Part shown: piece by piece, positions 1-15,689 of the stretch
How positions within the stretch are numbered: position 1 is the first letter of the stretch
How the letters are laid out: the number at the start of each line of letters is the position of its first letter
From: Psoroptes ovis
Lineage: Eukaryota; Arthropoda; Arachnida; Sarcoptiformes; Psoroptidae
Direction: 5' to 3'
Assembly: GCA_002943765.1 (NCBI GenBank)
Contig: PQWQ01000004.1
Location: forward strand, 310,001-374,000
Length of the DNA stretch: 64,000 nt
The notes under the pieces: generated by a model
What the model saw: only the letters and a program-made list of their open reading frames with translations
What the model was told of the DNA's origin: nothing
The model's database searches: none
Translations under genes and position numbers: made by a program

Positions 1-3000
1 CCATACACACAGCTAATATGTTGGATTGACTGCTTAGAATCAATTCAAATTTAAATCTGAGAATCGATTTGATGGCCGGAAATTTTGGCTGATTGAAAAC
101 ATATTTGGCTGAGATGATTGAATACTTGATCAATGTATTTATATTTAGCCAATTGAAAAAACAGTGATTGACCAATGGTCAAAAATTCTGTGAAAAGAAA
201 ATAGAAAAATGAATGTTCACATCTCAACATTAATATGTAGTATGCTTTGTGGCTAATGATGATGAAGATGAGCAGGAAATATCTTCACGTTCGAATGCAT
301 CAATGTATGATTTGTGCATGCTGCAGGATAATTCACCCACACAATTGGTCCCGTTGATAGACTGTGAAAATGGCTATTACATGAACATCAATGCATGATG
401 GACAATGGCGACATCAACAAACAAATGAAAAAGAAAAAGCCATTATTTTGATTGAAATGAATGAATCATTTTCATTTTTTTTAATTATTTGATCTAACAA
501 CTCAACTAAACATTCATTCAAACACTGATAATTGAAAAATAAATGTTGAAAGCCAACAAACCAATGACCAAGTAGACAAGGAAAGCAAGACAACGAACAA
601 ACAAACAAACAGTAAACGGATAGAAATGTTTGTTGATGATCAATAAGTGATGCTCGTTGTGGAGATGAATGTTTTTGTTATGTAAGATGGAATCATGTGA
701 AACACAAAGACGATAATAATCTTAATGTTTGATGGTAAATTCATTAATGCATTTTGTAGCAAAACATCATTAATTATCAGATGTTATTAATTACTCAAAC
801 TCTAAGGCTATCTCGATGATGTTTGCCAACATTTTTCTACGATTCACGTTCAGTCACATTATGGCATTTTGTTCATTGCTCGAATAGTGATTCGTTCATT
901 GTTGCGCTTGGCGCGAATATTATTTTCATTTTCATTCAATGAAAAAATTTTCGCTCGACCCGACTGACTGACTGACTGACTCAACTAAGCTAAATGCCTT
1001 GGAAGAAGCATTTGACCATCATAAAATCATCTTCATTCATAAATAAAAATTAATATTTCTTTCAATCAATCAATGATCGTGTGTTTATTTTGTTTGCGCA
1101 CATTGAGCCATTATCATATACTTCCGATTATTTTCAATGAATTATGTTCATAATAAAAATTTCATCTCAATGTTACAGGCATTCTAGTCAATTATTCAGA
1201 CATGAACACATTTTTCATTAATTCAATCAACATTTGCATCGAAAACCACAATTTTGGAACTCTCATTAGTTGGATGTCGATGAATCAATAGACATTAGTG
1301 AGCAAATTGTTTAACAAATTTGACACTCAATCTATGGATATTGGAAAAAGAATTTAATCACTTCATTGCATTCGATCATTTAGAATTAATTGAAGATTTG
1401 AGAATTGTTTAAATTGATCAAAGACATCAATCAATAAAATGATAATTGAATGTGATATGATTGTTTAGTTGTTATTTATAAATGATCACTATTCAATTAT
1501 TATCAGGCCATAAAAGGTGCTACAATTGAATCGATATTTCAAAGTTTGAGCTATTTTCTGTTTGAACTTATCATTAAAGTGATTTGATAACAAAACGAAG
1601 AAAATTATGTAATAAACATAAAATAAAGGCAAGGTTTATCACTAAGGTAAGTTGTGAGCTTATTTTTTGAAATCAAATCGATTTCTAATAAATTGATGTA
1701 TTTCGAGATTGAGAAAAAAACTTGCTTTGGATCTAATTCAATTTGGAAAATATTTTAAACTTGAAAATGTTTGGAAGATGTAAAAAATATGGAAAACTGG
1801 AAATTACATATTTTTTGGTTTAATGATCATAATCATGATAATCATCGTGTTGGTCTCGTATTTTGAGATGAACAAATTTTCTTAGGTCTTTGCTTGCTTG
1901 AGTTGATAATGATAATTATATCAACATCAACATAATCAATGGCTATTAGAGATTTAAGTTTCAGTAGTGATATCATTACAAGGAGATTTCATTTGAAATA
2001 ATCAATGTTAGTCAATGAAAGCATAATCTAATCTGTATGCACACGTTTTGATCATAGAATTAGTTTTTAATCAAAACAAATAATTCATACATTTTCTTTG
2101 TCGGAATAGAATAAACTGAACTGTATGAAAATGTCGAGATTTGCAAAGCAGATAATCGAAGCATGTGTTCATCATGATGACAGTGTGAAAACATAATTTA
2201 AATTGGTGAAATTTATTTTGAAAACTAGCTAGAAGCAATTCAACTGGCCAATTGACTATGGAAAGAAAAAAAAGTTTTAGATCAATTATCAATAAAAGAA
2301 GAGTCTTATAAATATAAATAGCGATCATTTTACTAATTTTATTCACAGCCATTCGATAATTAGCTTAGAATTAATATGAAATGCTCGACTATTGAATAAG
2401 TGAAATTCAGATGTGCAAACATGATTTAACAATCATCATTTAATCTTATCTGATCGATGAAATCTTTGATCAGCAATTACATAAATGAATTAGATATATG
2501 TCTATGTTTACACTATGTTCGATTAAACAACAAACAAAATATTCAAGTGTGCACATATTTTCAGTGATTAATTATCATCATCTGTTTTGATTGATTCATT
2601 CATTCATATTTTTTACGTTTGATTCAATCAAAAACAAAAAGTGGCATTTAATCAATTTGACAAATAAAATCATGCAAATGTTCGAACAGGAACCGAATCA
2701 AGGTGAACAGAGTGTGTTTATGTTTATGAATGGAATGCAAATTTTTTCACATCTCTGAGAAAAATGAATGCATTTAACAGCAGATATAAAATAATAAAAT
2801 ACAAAGATCAATGCAAATGATGCCGCAAGTGCACATAAATCGATCGAAGCATCCAATCAGGATAAACATGAAGAAATGTCTTGAGCAAATAAACGAAAAA
2901 GCAAACAGCAACCACCAAGTGAGTGAAATGCATAAATAAACAAACTGACCAAATGTTATGAATTGGCGCATATTTTCGGAAAGAAAATTTGATTGCTGTT

Positions 3001-6000
3001 TGCTAGCAAATCTATGAATGATTCGCGCGGCATCCGTAATCGTAAATTATTTGATTAATTAGTGGATTTGACCGCCATTTGTTGGTCGCCAGTGTCAGTG
3101 TAATCGAATGATGCTTAATTCAAATTTATTTATTCTCCTCCAGTCCAATGTTTGTGTTTTTTCACAAAGAAAAGGGTTAATTTGACTGAGATGAAACAAA
3201 TAAAAATGTTTGAAGTGAATGATAAAACTGATAAGCATAATAAAAAAAGATTAAATATTTTTTATTTAGGCAAATAAAAAACATTGATTCAGCCAATACT
3301 TGAGATATCATTGATTGCATTGAAAAATATCAATTGGCGTCAATCAAATTCACAATTAAATTCATTCGGAATTGATTCAAACATTAAGCCAAATGTTTGA
3401 ATGGTAATCTGTTTGGAAGCCAGTGCATAGACAGACATTGATATTGTGTGTTGGGTAAGAATGGCATGATGGACAGATATGTTTAGTGCAGGGATATATG
3501 GTGAATAATAAAAAGTTGTTGTGTTTGATAATAGATATTTATTTATTAAATGATTGTACGTTTTTTTAAGGTGCGGCGCGCACCTTGTTCTGATATAAAC
3601 TACATTCACAACAAAACAACAGCTTTTCTATTTTCCATTTTTGCCCATCTAATCATCACAACATTTGCTGACCGATTCAAAGAAGCAAAAATGTTGAATG
3701 TTTGTCCATTTTGATGTGCAAAAGCATTAAGTAAAGCTAAACTTGGCTAACAGTGCAATATATGCACAGATATTAAATCAATGAATGAATCAAAATCCGA
3801 GCATAAAAACGGATATTTTCAGTTGGCTGTGTTCGATCATGCTGACTATTATTATTATTATTCAAGCATCGAACCTATCCTTGATTTTTGTTTGAAAGCT
3901 TTTTTCATTAAACAAAAATGTTTGCCATCTTTTCATGATTATTCCAATGCAATTTTTGATATTTCGTTTCTCTGGAAGGGTTGTAATTTGTATCGAGGAT
4001 GTTTGTTTAAAGTGGAATAAATTTATGTGAAAACACATTAACAATGAACAGGTAGATATACTTTTCCAATACGAGATGTAAATAATAATGCAATCAATTA
4101 ATCAAATATGGTTTCAATTTTGATTCACTCAATTTGTTTTCTTATTGGAATGGCAACACACAAGCAACGATGGAAATGAGAAAAATAAATTTTCATTCAC
4201 ATTGGCCTTGATCAATGGTTCGATTATGATTGTTGTTCATCAATAATTTTATTTCATTTCATATTGAATATATGACAATATCTTTACATTGCTGCACTAC
4301 GTGTTTCTTAATCTCAGTCACATTGACGTGTTTGAAATAGTGAATGTTTATATGATGTATAAGAATGTATTGATACTTTTATTAAGACAAATCATTCAAC
4401 ATACTCGCAATAATTAGCATCATTTATACAGTCAAACTTTACATTTTCTATCGAAATGACGCCATCGATTAAGCTGTATGTGCTCATGATAAATGATTAT
4501 TTAACCGGTCAAATAACAAATGGGCACTGAATCAATTATGAATATCGATATCTAAATATTGGATTTGATTCAGATGAATCATATTGCAAGTTGTGCCAAT
4601 CTCGATCGATACATCAGATAAACTTTGATAATGGAAATTTTCCAAATGAAAACATTGTTTTGTTAAGTGCTAATTATTGCAATTAATTATCATTTTGGTG
4701 CTTTTAACGGATCAATCAGATAGGTGGAGCGATACATCAATTGCATGCGCATTTTGAATCAAAAATAATGAATTATATAATTGATTAAAATAAATATTTC
4801 TAATTTTCATTGATTCTTCGATAAAATCATCAAAAATAATTTCGATCAAATTCAAAACTACTTCCATACATTTTCAAAGGATTTAACATTTAAAATCTCA
4901 GAGAGAATAAGTTGTCTGAGTTGCAATCTGAGTGAAATCGTGAAAAGAGAAAAAATAAGCAGTGGTTTTTTCATTTCATTGTGAGAATATTTTCGGCGCA
5001 AAATTCAAATTGAAAAAATATTGGTGACAATTTTAAAAGTTGAATCGAAATTAAAATAATCAATCGAATGTAATCCAAGAAGGTATGAATGATAATCATC
5101 TGGCAGGAATGATTGCAGCACAAAATAATAAATTCTTCATTAATCCAAATGCAACCGATTGATACGCGTGTGTACAGAAACAGAGAAAATGGCGAAAAAC
5201 AGCCGAACTAGAAGCAGTGAATAGAGTTTGATGTACACATTTGGACATGAGGAAGATGAAAAATGTTAAAAACTAGCTTTTTCAATGAACAAAATAATAA
5301 AACAAGTAAAAGCACTGGCATAGAAACACTAGAAAATTGAAGCCAATCTGAATGGTAAATTGCTGAAAATAGATTCGAACTAACACAGAAAGCAGTCAAA
5401 TTCAGTTTATCATTCGACGTCAAGCGATTATGAAGAACACAACTGAATGAATTATTTCATTTATTATTTCTCCATTTTGTACGCTATCTCTATCACCATC
5501 ACCATCATCATTATTATTATTATTCAATCAAATTCAATTTAATTCTCAGAAAAACTTTGTTGTTTATTGATATGAATGAATACAGTTTAATTGTGTTTGT
5601 GTTGTCAACAATTATTTTCTCAAATAATCAATCAATCAGTGAATGCCGATTCATTTTCAAAAAATGATTCACTTTTTTGGCGCCAATAACATTTTTGAAT
5701 TTTGTGGCAACTTTATAAAAATATAATTCATTTAGTATTGTTTGTTGTTGTTAAAGGTGAGATAAAGTGATTGTTGTCAATTGTTAAATGAATTAATCCA
5801 CAATCAAAATCTGCAAGGTTAAATTCAGTGCGTGTGTGTTTGTAGGTGTGTAGGTGTAAAATGATAAATTCAACTCAATTCAATCATCAAAAACAGCTAA
5901 AACATCTCCTATTACAAAATTCATCCAATAATCAAGCGACAAGTTTGAAATATGATCAAATTCTTCAAATTTGAATCCATCATTTTTATCGACCAATTCA

Positions 6001-9000
6001 ATCATTCAATTTGACTAAACAGACAAGACAGTGCAATATTTTAGGTCTATTTGTAGATGCAAGCCAATATTGACAACCGAGTGTCGTTTGGACAGTGACA
6101 CAGTTTAGAGTGATTAGACATGTTTTCATTTATTAATGATTAGTTATGCATTCAGATTCATTCTAGTAATCAAAGTCAAATTGATAATTAATTAATTCAG
6201 TCATTGCAAATAGCTTGCTTAGTTTGTTTGTATGTTGATGTGTGCAACTGATGATTCCAACAATAAAATCATTTATGCAGAGCATCAAATGTGCCCAAAA
6301 TTCGGCCGAGAATATTTCATGTTTTGGTTTCAGAGTCAAATTAAATTGATTGAATCAAGTGTGTGTGATATCATAACTGTAAGAATCGACTTAAATCAAA
6401 AAGTAAGTATTCAATTCAATCATAACATATTTATTCGATGAGCCATTGACTACATTGAATAATTTTGAATTTGAAGAATTTGACAAAAAGAGTTGAAAAC
6501 ATATCAATGACTTGGAACGGAATAATATGACAATGAAAACACCTTTGATAGATCAATCATTATTGTGTTTAATGATATTCTAACGAAATAAACTCAACAT
6601 TCAATTCAAGTGTTTATGAATTGAATGTTTGTTCAAAGTAAACATTTGAAAAGACTTGCTTATGAATAATTGAGAAAATATCAATGATGACAATACACAG
6701 CACACTAAGCAAACATTGCTATTATGAGTATGAGTTTTGCAATTGCAGTTCAACATTAGCTGTGATGTATAAGATGGAGGCAAATTGATGAAATATCACT
6801 CCATTTTGTTTGATTGCAGCATTGTTAGCAGTTGTCATTATTATTAGCCATCATCAACCAATAGTGTTTAATAAATATCAACCTATAACTAACGGTCCAT
6901 ATATAATTCAATGTCCATGTCTATATGTTTCAGCATATCATGATGCTTTGTTAAATGATCGATTCGTTTGTAGCAATCGACTGGATCGAGTTGGATCAAT
7001 TCACTTTGAGGAGATTCAATTGAATAATTCATAATTAAAATGGCATAAATTCAGGTAAAAACAATGAATCAATTTAAATTAATGTGCGGCTAATTTGCAT
7101 AAATTTTCGCTTCTCTCAAACTCTTAAATATCATTATTCTCGTAGCTGTCGTGTCGATCATCAATGCTCATTGCTCAAGTCAATTCTAAGCCAAAGCTTA
7201 ATGTGAATATGAACAAATTGATAAATTGATTTGAGTTAGTTGCAAAATATCCCAATGGCTGCGACATCGGAAAGTGCTTTAGTAAGTCTGATGTTGCATA
7301 CAAAATATAGGATGCAATTATCTACAATTTAATAGACCATATGTCACACTTCTGTTCGCAGCCAAGTCCCAGCTTCATTGGACCGTTTGTTTTCAATTCA
7401 ATTTATCGTTTTGTTTGTTTCAGTTTGAGTTTGGCAAAAAATTTCGGGACTGTATCAGCTCCTATGTCAGTGATAGTGATGGCTGATTGGTTGTTTTGAC
7501 AATTTGATTCATTTAGGATATGATAATAATGAATATTTGCCATTTGTCATTTTGATTCATAATCAATTAGCTGATAATGCTATCTACTTTCTGCGTTCAA
7601 ATCTGACTCGAAATGGTAAGGACAAACTGAATGCTGGGCCATCGATTACAATAAAATGAGATCCGATTATCATTTCAGTGACAATTCACACATTTAAATA
7701 TGAATCGAATGAATAGATTTTTGATGCAGAGATAGCAAAATGATGATACCTTCAATCATCAATGAGAATAGATTTACATTGGCAGTCATTGTTATCATGT
7801 GTTTGTGTGAGAATAATGAAATGCATAATTCAGTTGCCATTTGCTAAATTTGGTGTTGCCACACACATAAACAACAAATCAACAGATTGAATATTGGTCG
7901 CACAAAATGTGATTCGAATTGAAAAGTTGGTGTTTATTATGATTATGATTGTTATTGTTATTATTGTTAATATGGTTACTATTATTCGATCCATATTGCA
8001 TGGTTGGTGTGTGAATTTGGTTCGGTTTGAATGGAAATAGCATTCAATTGTTGTTTATTTGCAATAAATTTTGCTTTTATTATTCATTTGTGCCAACAAC
8101 AATAACATAATGAAATCAAATGATATCAATCAATAGATTGGAAAAGAAATTGTTTAGTTGCAATTTGTGAATCAAATTAGTGAAAATAAGTAATTTGTCA
8201 GAGCATTGTTTAGTTTCAATGAATTCGAACCGAATATCAAACAATCATTTTGGTTTATTCATTCATTTGACACAAATCAAAGGTGTTTGTTTATTTGTTT
8301 GTTTGCTCTATGCTCTCTGCTTTCATCATCATCAATTTGCCAATAAATAAAGTTTCTTTTTGTCAAAATTTTCAAATTTTGTCACCTCTGCTGTTGATCA
8401 ATGAATTTGAATAACAATGAATAGGCACAGAGAATAAAGCAGAGCAAAAATTGATTATTTATTGATTGATTTCATTTGAAAAATGAAAGATTTCTTCACA
8501 AATTTTTGTGCTTATATCAACGAGCCAAATTGACCGGAAATGTCAAGCACATTTAATGAAATGAGCTTCAAAGGCAATCTTTTCGAAATTTCATTTCCAT
8601 GTTTTTTGATCAGTCATCGAATGATTTGACATTTTTGCAATTACTCTCTAGAAGATGTGACACATAAATAGTCGAATGAATTATGTGCACATTCAGAGAT
8701 GAATTGAAATAAGAGAATGATTATGGAAAAATGAAAATCAAACAATCGAATTAAGCTCAGAATTGAGTTAATTGGTGAAATCTATTATCCATATTGATGG
8801 TGTTGATGGACAAATTTGAGATTTTTGGGCGCAATCAAATCAGTGAAGATATGAAAGTATGCGTATCTACGATAGTAATTACTTGAATGAGAGGCATAAA
8901 TATGATATTGAGAAACAGGAATTGAATACCCAAAAATATAAGCTCATGTTAAACATGACTGCAGGGCAAATTGTTTGTGTGTCGGATGGATGCTAAAATG

Positions 9001-12000
9001 TTGTTTGATCACACTGAAAGAACAAACTGTTGTTTTTGTTGTTTGTTTGTTTGTTAATTTTCAAATTCAAAATAAACACACACAAATAATGTTAAGTTTG
9101 ACAGCCATTGCTTCATGCATTCACTTGTTAGTATTTAAATTAGTATTTTCGTTTTATTATTGTTTGTATTAGTTTGTGTTTGGATGTTCATACATTCATA
9201 TAATAATCATTATCATTTTAACATGTTTCAAACGAAAATGTTTTGAATGAATTTGGCAAATAATTTAAGACCAATAAAAACATAAAATGCTTATCACAGA
9301 CATTGATAGCTGCTCATCAATTCAATGCATCATAAGGCTTTACCAACCGATCAACCAATGATCGTAGTTGTATGTTTGCATTGGTTCCAATGTTCCTTCA
9401 ATCCATTAAATACGTGTTCAATCGGTTGAGACTAACAATGGCTAATGCTTAGTGAGTGAGTGAGTGAGTGTTAGCTTAACTAAAATTGATTGATTCAAGA
9501 AGAGAGAGATAAATTAATTATGGATTTTTATTTGCCATCATATCTACGCACAACTAAAATTGATGTTTGTTTAGTTGCAATTAGAAATATGTGAATTTTG
9601 AATAGAAATCTGCAAATAGCAAAGCGTGTGAGGCATCATCGTTCGTGATCATTAAATTCATGAAATGATGACAGGGAAATGATGATTGCAAATAATAAAA
9701 TGCCTTTAAGCACATTCAACAGTGTTTCAATGTTCCAAATCCATCAGTGTTTTATGTTCCAGAATTTTTATGAGAAAACTTGAAAATCAATCAAAAGTGG
9801 CAATGATTCAATTAATCTGTGTCATTCAAACATATTTCTGTCATCTCAAAGTTTATTCGAGATTCTATTTTCAAGGTCATTTTACAATCTCAACGTTTCA
9901 TTTATTCGCTTATCTCATTTGATCGTATTAACATTCGAATGAAGCAACAAAAAGATTGATGTATTTAAACTACTTGCTGCTAATAATAAACATTTATTTG
10001 CATCTAAACACAAGCTGACATGAATGATGCACAAAGAGTTGATTAATCTATTCATAAGCATCTTAGCCAAATAAACTTGACCAATAGTGACTAGTATTAA
10101 GTTTGTTTATCTGATCAGATGATAATATTGCAAATGTAAACCAAATCATAATGCCATTATTATTTGTTACTCTCTATTCGATTGTTTGCTTTTGCAAAAT
10201 CATCAAAATAAACCTGTTGCTTTAATTGATCAAATACATTCAATTGTCATAAAATATGGCAGGGTATAAGCCATGTCTGGCCATCGAAAAGCAAATGGTC
10301 ATTGATTGAATCAATAAAATCGATCAAATTCAAAATGAGCAAATGATGGCAAAACAAATAAAAATTAATTGCCAAACATAGGTTAGCTTAAGCCAATTTG
10401 GTCATTATTTTGTGATATAATCTTAATATATGTTACTTGTTGCTCACTCAGCTTTAGCTCAGATCAAAATAGTAAAAGATTAATGGAGAATGTTAAGGAA
10501 AAAATTGGGCTTGAATTGATTTGATTGAAAATGTGTTTGTAGGATGATGTGATTTGATACGTTTGAAGATGAACATGAAAATAATAATATGAGAATCAAT
10601 TTGTATTCGATATGTTCTGTTCACATCATTAATACTCAACATAAACACTCAATTGGCATTGCATTAACTGGTCAAAGCAAAATTTGGCTGCTGTTCATGC
10701 AAAGATTGCAACAATTACTTATCATTGTCATGTTGCAGTAAAGATTGTTTGTCATATTATTTGATTACGATTGTTTGATCATAATTAATTTGTTCATGAT
10801 GCTTTCTGCTTTATTTGCTTTGCCAGAGGAGGCAAACTCAAACTGATTCTCATCAACAACAACAACATCAGGATCGAGATCATTTATCAAACTTTTGCTT
10901 GAGATGGAGTTTGAAATCATTTTGGATTTAGAATGGACATCTCTTTATATCAAAGTCATTCATCTCAATAAAATCAACCATTCATTTATCCATCAATTTT
11001 GACCAATTTCACGAAGACAATTTGAATTTTTCATATTAATTTGATCAAATTGTATGAATGAATTACAAGTGCTCAAGCATGATAAAGCATTGGCAACGAC
11101 TAAGAAAAAATTAATTCATTATTTGTGATTGATTCCATTTGAACTCTTGTTTCAATCACTACACTTGTTTGCATTGTTTGAAGCGAGATAAAGATGAATC
11201 TATTTGAATGCTATTTATGATCATTGATCGGTAATTAGTAGAAAATAAATTTTATTTACAAAAATAGCATTCATATTTGGGACAATTTTGTACAGAAATC
11301 ATTTAATCAGATAAAATCATTATGCTCATTTGATCGACTTGAATTGAGGTTTGTTTTATGTAAAATAAATTTATTGAATACAAGTAAATGATCGTTTTGT
11401 TGATTATCTGCTTAGCGAAAATTGCTAATCATTCGACTAAACAGTTGCTATGAATAGGCTTCAAGTAATGCAAATTAAATATTTCAAAATTGATACTGAT
11501 TTGTCTGTGATTGCATGTTTAACCAAAACAATAATCATTCATTTTGGATAGAGATCATTTGAGAATAGTTGTCAATCTATGACAAATATCACCATGGTGA
11601 GCGAATTTGATTATTTGATTCGATTCAAAATATGAAATTTCAATTATGGAAAGCATTTTCAACACCTTAGCAAAACTGATTGGTAAGCTATCAATCAAAC
11701 ATAAGAAAAATGTCATTCCAATGTTTTGATTTAGGATTATGTGAAAATGGAAAAATTGATCGAATAGAAGTACTTCAATTATGAAAATGCAAAAATTTAC
11801 ATAATTCACAAAGTAACCACATGAATATGATACGAACAAACGGCCAAATCGGTATGCATTCAAATTGAATACAATTAATTCGAGTGTTTGAGCAAACAGC
11901 GGTGTTGATTACATATGTTTGTTATTTGATTTGTAATCATATACCAAACTATCAAACACAAACAAACAAATATGCTGCTGTTTCGAAACATTTGTCACAA

Positions 12001-14943
12001 AATTCAATTAAATTCAAATTTAAATCCGAATTTATTTTCTCCAAGTATTTAATCACGCCTCATTTCATCGAAAAACAGTCAGCTAAATGAAAAGAAATCA
12101 TTTTCTGTTCGACTAACCTTCTCAGGCACATAACAAAGCATTGAACAGTACGTGTTTATTGAAAATCAATCAATAAAATGTAGAATATTTGATCAATCAA
12201 ATACTGAAATTAAACATTTCCATTTTAGCAATGTTTGTTTGTATTTCAAATGGTGGCATTGCAGAGCCACACACGCACACATTCAATTCGGTTAATTTGG
12301 CACATTTTAATCAGCATGCAGATTTATGGCTATTTGCTTGGCTCACTGCCATTCTTTATTCATATCGGTTCATTCACGGATTATCAAAATGAAAAATGAA
12401 AAATTTTTAATAAAATAATTGGTTTCCACATAAATCTGGCTTAAATTCAATCTTAGATTGTCAATGTGGTTAGGCATTGCAGTTTCAATGAAGAAATTAT
12501 TGGCTCTCATTGTCGGATAAAGAAATATAATTTGAAACTAAATCAAGATTATTATTTGTTTGTGTGGCGGTAGATTCATATTTTTCGACCGACCAGGTTC
12601 AAGTGTTAATGTTGAACCAATTTCAATTTGAACAAAACAAAACACAGATTAGTGTGAGAATAATGCAAAGAAATGAGATATTGATTTGTTTGCATGTTGT
12701 TTGGCCAAGAAAATGATATATGGTCCGGTTAGTGAATATTCAAATTAATTAATTTAGCAGCAATGACAAATGTGCAAAGATGAATAATGTGAATATGTTC
12801 AATACAAAATATAGATCCAAAGTGTGATATTTGCTCTTTGAATGTTTGAACATTTCAACAAAACAAAACGGATGGCCAAACCATGCCCATTGAGAAATAA
12901 TAATAATCAATGATTGATGTATTTGAATAAAAATGTATAGTAACAACAATAACATATGTACTAATCATTCACATTCAGTTAATGATATGTTTAGATATCA
13001 TTTCACTCATTGCTGCTTTAGTCAACCATACAATAGACAAATGATAGTCCATTGCATCGAATAATAACTATTATCAGTCAACATGCATGCTGATCAATTT
13101 CCTATGCAAACTCTATAATCATCATTTTGCTCCATTTAATCGTAATTTGTGTGAAAATACCTTGTTTCGCAATCAGATAGCAATGACATTCATTAATCGA
13201 TTCTTTGTGAGATCAAGAGTGTTTTTGTGAATCAAACATTATTGCCTTTGCATTGGCGTGAATCAATTATTGTTTATTTTTTGACAACAAACCATAGATG
13301 AATTGAGATTGATAGCAATTAGTACTAATCCAATGTGAATAGTTTTAGCAATAAACCGGCATCAATCAATGAACCACAGAATGATTGATCAATAGCCCAA
13401 ATGAATCGTATGCAAATTCAAAACTCCTTTGAAAGCGAATAATAAGAACAAAACTAATTTGAATTTAGTGGAAGCAATGAATAAATAATGTGTAGCAAGT
13501 ATGAGCTTGATTTGCAATTTAAATTGATCAATGATTTATAATTAATCACACTAATTGTCAATTATCAAAGATAATCATTGATAACATCTGCATTTAGCAT
13601 ATGATAACATTAATTTCATCTGCAAATGACAATAAAATGTTTGTTCAATTAAATAGATGTATTTGTGTCTACGTATTTGGAATGCAAATGAGTTTTCAAT
13701 ACAATATGAATACGATTCTTATGTGAATAAATATACACATTGGCATATATAGAGGTTGCTATCAAACATGGCTCAATCAAATGCTCTCATCATTTTGTTG
13801 GTCAGTGACAGTGCCATTGCATTATCTGTGTTCATATCTGTTCGATTGTTGTTCGACAGTGGAAATGTGAAAAAACTCGGTTGTAATCGGGTTGGTCAGT
13901 CCGTAATTTGAGTTAAAAATAATGGATAGTCAATGATTGTTTATTGGTTGCATTCACGTATTCATTTGATGATCAGAATGGTGATAGTAATGATATTGTT
14001 GTTATTGTTATTATTATTATTATTGTCATTATTATTATTATTATTGTTGTTGTTATTATTTCATATCATTCATTCGGTGTATGCTGTTTATTATTGACGC
14101 CCTGATGTCCGGATGATGACTTGAAAAATCAGCCTAAAATGAATGTTGGCCAAAATACGATAGGAATAGAGTGAATGATATTAGTCATTGATAATGGAAA
14201 GTAGTCATTTCTGCATTGCATTTGATTCAACAGACATGCGACTAGTGAGAACATGATTAGCAAATGGCCAACATTTTTCAATAGAAATAATCATCACAAT
14301 TATTCTAATTGTAATCATTCTAATTGTTATGCATTTGATATGATCAGAATACCAAATTAGGTCTACGACAACTAAATTCATCCGATGAGATGACCATCTT
14401 GCTCATCTTATTCATATCTAGCTGGCATAATCAATACAATCTAATATAAACACAAATATGTGTATCGAGTGTCACATATTTTCTATCCAAAACAATCATC
14501 ATCATTCGATTCTGTTTCATGATTGATTCATTCATTGTTTAAGGATTAGATTGATTTATTTGATTAGAAATTAATTGAACATTTGTTTGCTCAGAACAAT
14601 GTGTTGCATGTTACTGGCCAATGATGAAATTGAATGCAAAAATAATTCAGTGGTATTCACACATAATGTGTTTGTCATTGACAATGAAAATGTTTATGTA
14701 AATTCAAATATTCATAATTGTCTTTTGTGCAAGTCAAATATAAGCAAATGTTTGACAATTAAGCAGCACTTAATCTAAGCAAATTATTTGATAATTACTT
14801 AAATGACTGATTTTCAAATTAGTCAATGTCTAATGGCTCATTGTTGACAATGTCTGTGCTAACGTGTAATTTATATTTTCTTATCAATTCTTTTGTTACA
14901 ATGTTATTCATCTTTTACTGGCTTACTGTTTCTTTTTCAACAG
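1..14943. other. Gene-poor upstream domain of the POU gene, probably cis-regulatory
   Basis: No convincing coding region or RNA gene is visible in these 15 kb. Open frames are short (under about 105 codons), biased by AT content and unlike any family I recognise. The DNA is dominated by CAAT/ATTG, TGATTGAT and TAAT words and has few long A or T runs compared with the region after 49.9 kb. Exact octamers (ATGCAAAT or its complement) occur at 1232, 2672, 2735, 2811, 7093, 9996, 11468, 13410 and 13682. Small simple repeats include a GACT run at about 961-980, a GTGA run at about 9454-9471 and TTATT-rich DNA at about 13998-14060. Developmental transcription-factor genes commonly lie beside large enhancer domains, so a regulatory role is inferred. 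Confidence 0.5.
2672..2818. promoter_or_regulatory. Cluster of three exact POU octamers
   Basis: ATGCAAAT occurs exactly at 2672-2679, 2735-2742 and 2811-2818, all in the same orientation, within 147 bp. The octamer is the classical binding site of POU-domain proteins, and the nearest recognisable gene encodes one. An autoregulatory or POU-responsive enhancer is an inference. Confidence 0.4.
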
Positions 14944-15689
14944 GTATCAAATTTGGCTGCAACGGTCGATTGAACTAAACATAAAGCAGGCATGCGTAAT
15001 GACAATCATTTAATGCATTAACCCATTAATCATAAATCAATTAATTGATGGTTCAATCGCTTTGTGTCAGTCGTTCAATGCATGGCTAATGATCAATGTT
15101 ATTATGTGATTGATATTGAAGCGCAAAGAAATCGATTTCATTCTCAAACAAATCAATCGAATGATAAAAGTTCACACAGCACGTATATACTGACACAACT
15201 TGTCATGTCTAACAGTGTCAATGCTACTCACATCACAACATCAAGCAATCAAATGACAAGGAAATTTTCATTAGAAATTCAATTAATCTGTGTGTGTTTG
15301 TTTGGAGTGGAAAATGATTTAGGTTTAGATGGCTTAAACATAGACTAATATTTGAATGACAAAAGTAGAATGACACTAAATTTTCTTACTTATTTAACGC
15401 AGGTAATATTTAGGACACATGTGAATCAATTTATTTATACCAAATTGAAACCCAAGACGCAATCAAATCACAATTTACCAAGCAAATGCAATCAAATGAC
15501 GACTAAGATGGCCATTTTTAGATTAAATCGGATGATGTTCACCGACATTAACATTCAAATTGATGAAAATTAAATTGAATGTCAACTGTCAACGTCAATT
15601 CAATTCATTAATAGTAAGGCATTGGATAATGGAAACATGAATTAATCTAGTCATTGATTGATGAATGGATCAATTTGTATTTAGAACAG
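14944..15689 (+). other. Candidate non-coding exon upstream of the POU gene
   Basis: A pyrimidine-rich stretch ending in CAG at 14941-14943 is a good 3' splice site. CAG followed by GTGAGT at 15690 is a near-consensus 5' splice site. A second strong acceptor (T-rich tract, then CAG at 17689-17691) lies 328 bp before the POU start codon. The segment could therefore be an untranslated upstream exon joined across a 2-kb intron. Two modest open frames in it (about 15064-15348 and 15352-15573) resemble nothing known. Splice sites alone are weak evidence, and a long non-coding RNA exon or chance are alternatives. Confidence 0.25.

Noticed and set aside
6810..7034. 74-codon frame with a hydrophobic start
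   Set aside because: No ATG at the start, no splice or domain support.
15064..15573. Two consecutive plus-strand frames upstream of the POU gene
   Set aside because: No recognisable motif and AT-rich codon use; kept only as part of a possible non-coding exon.
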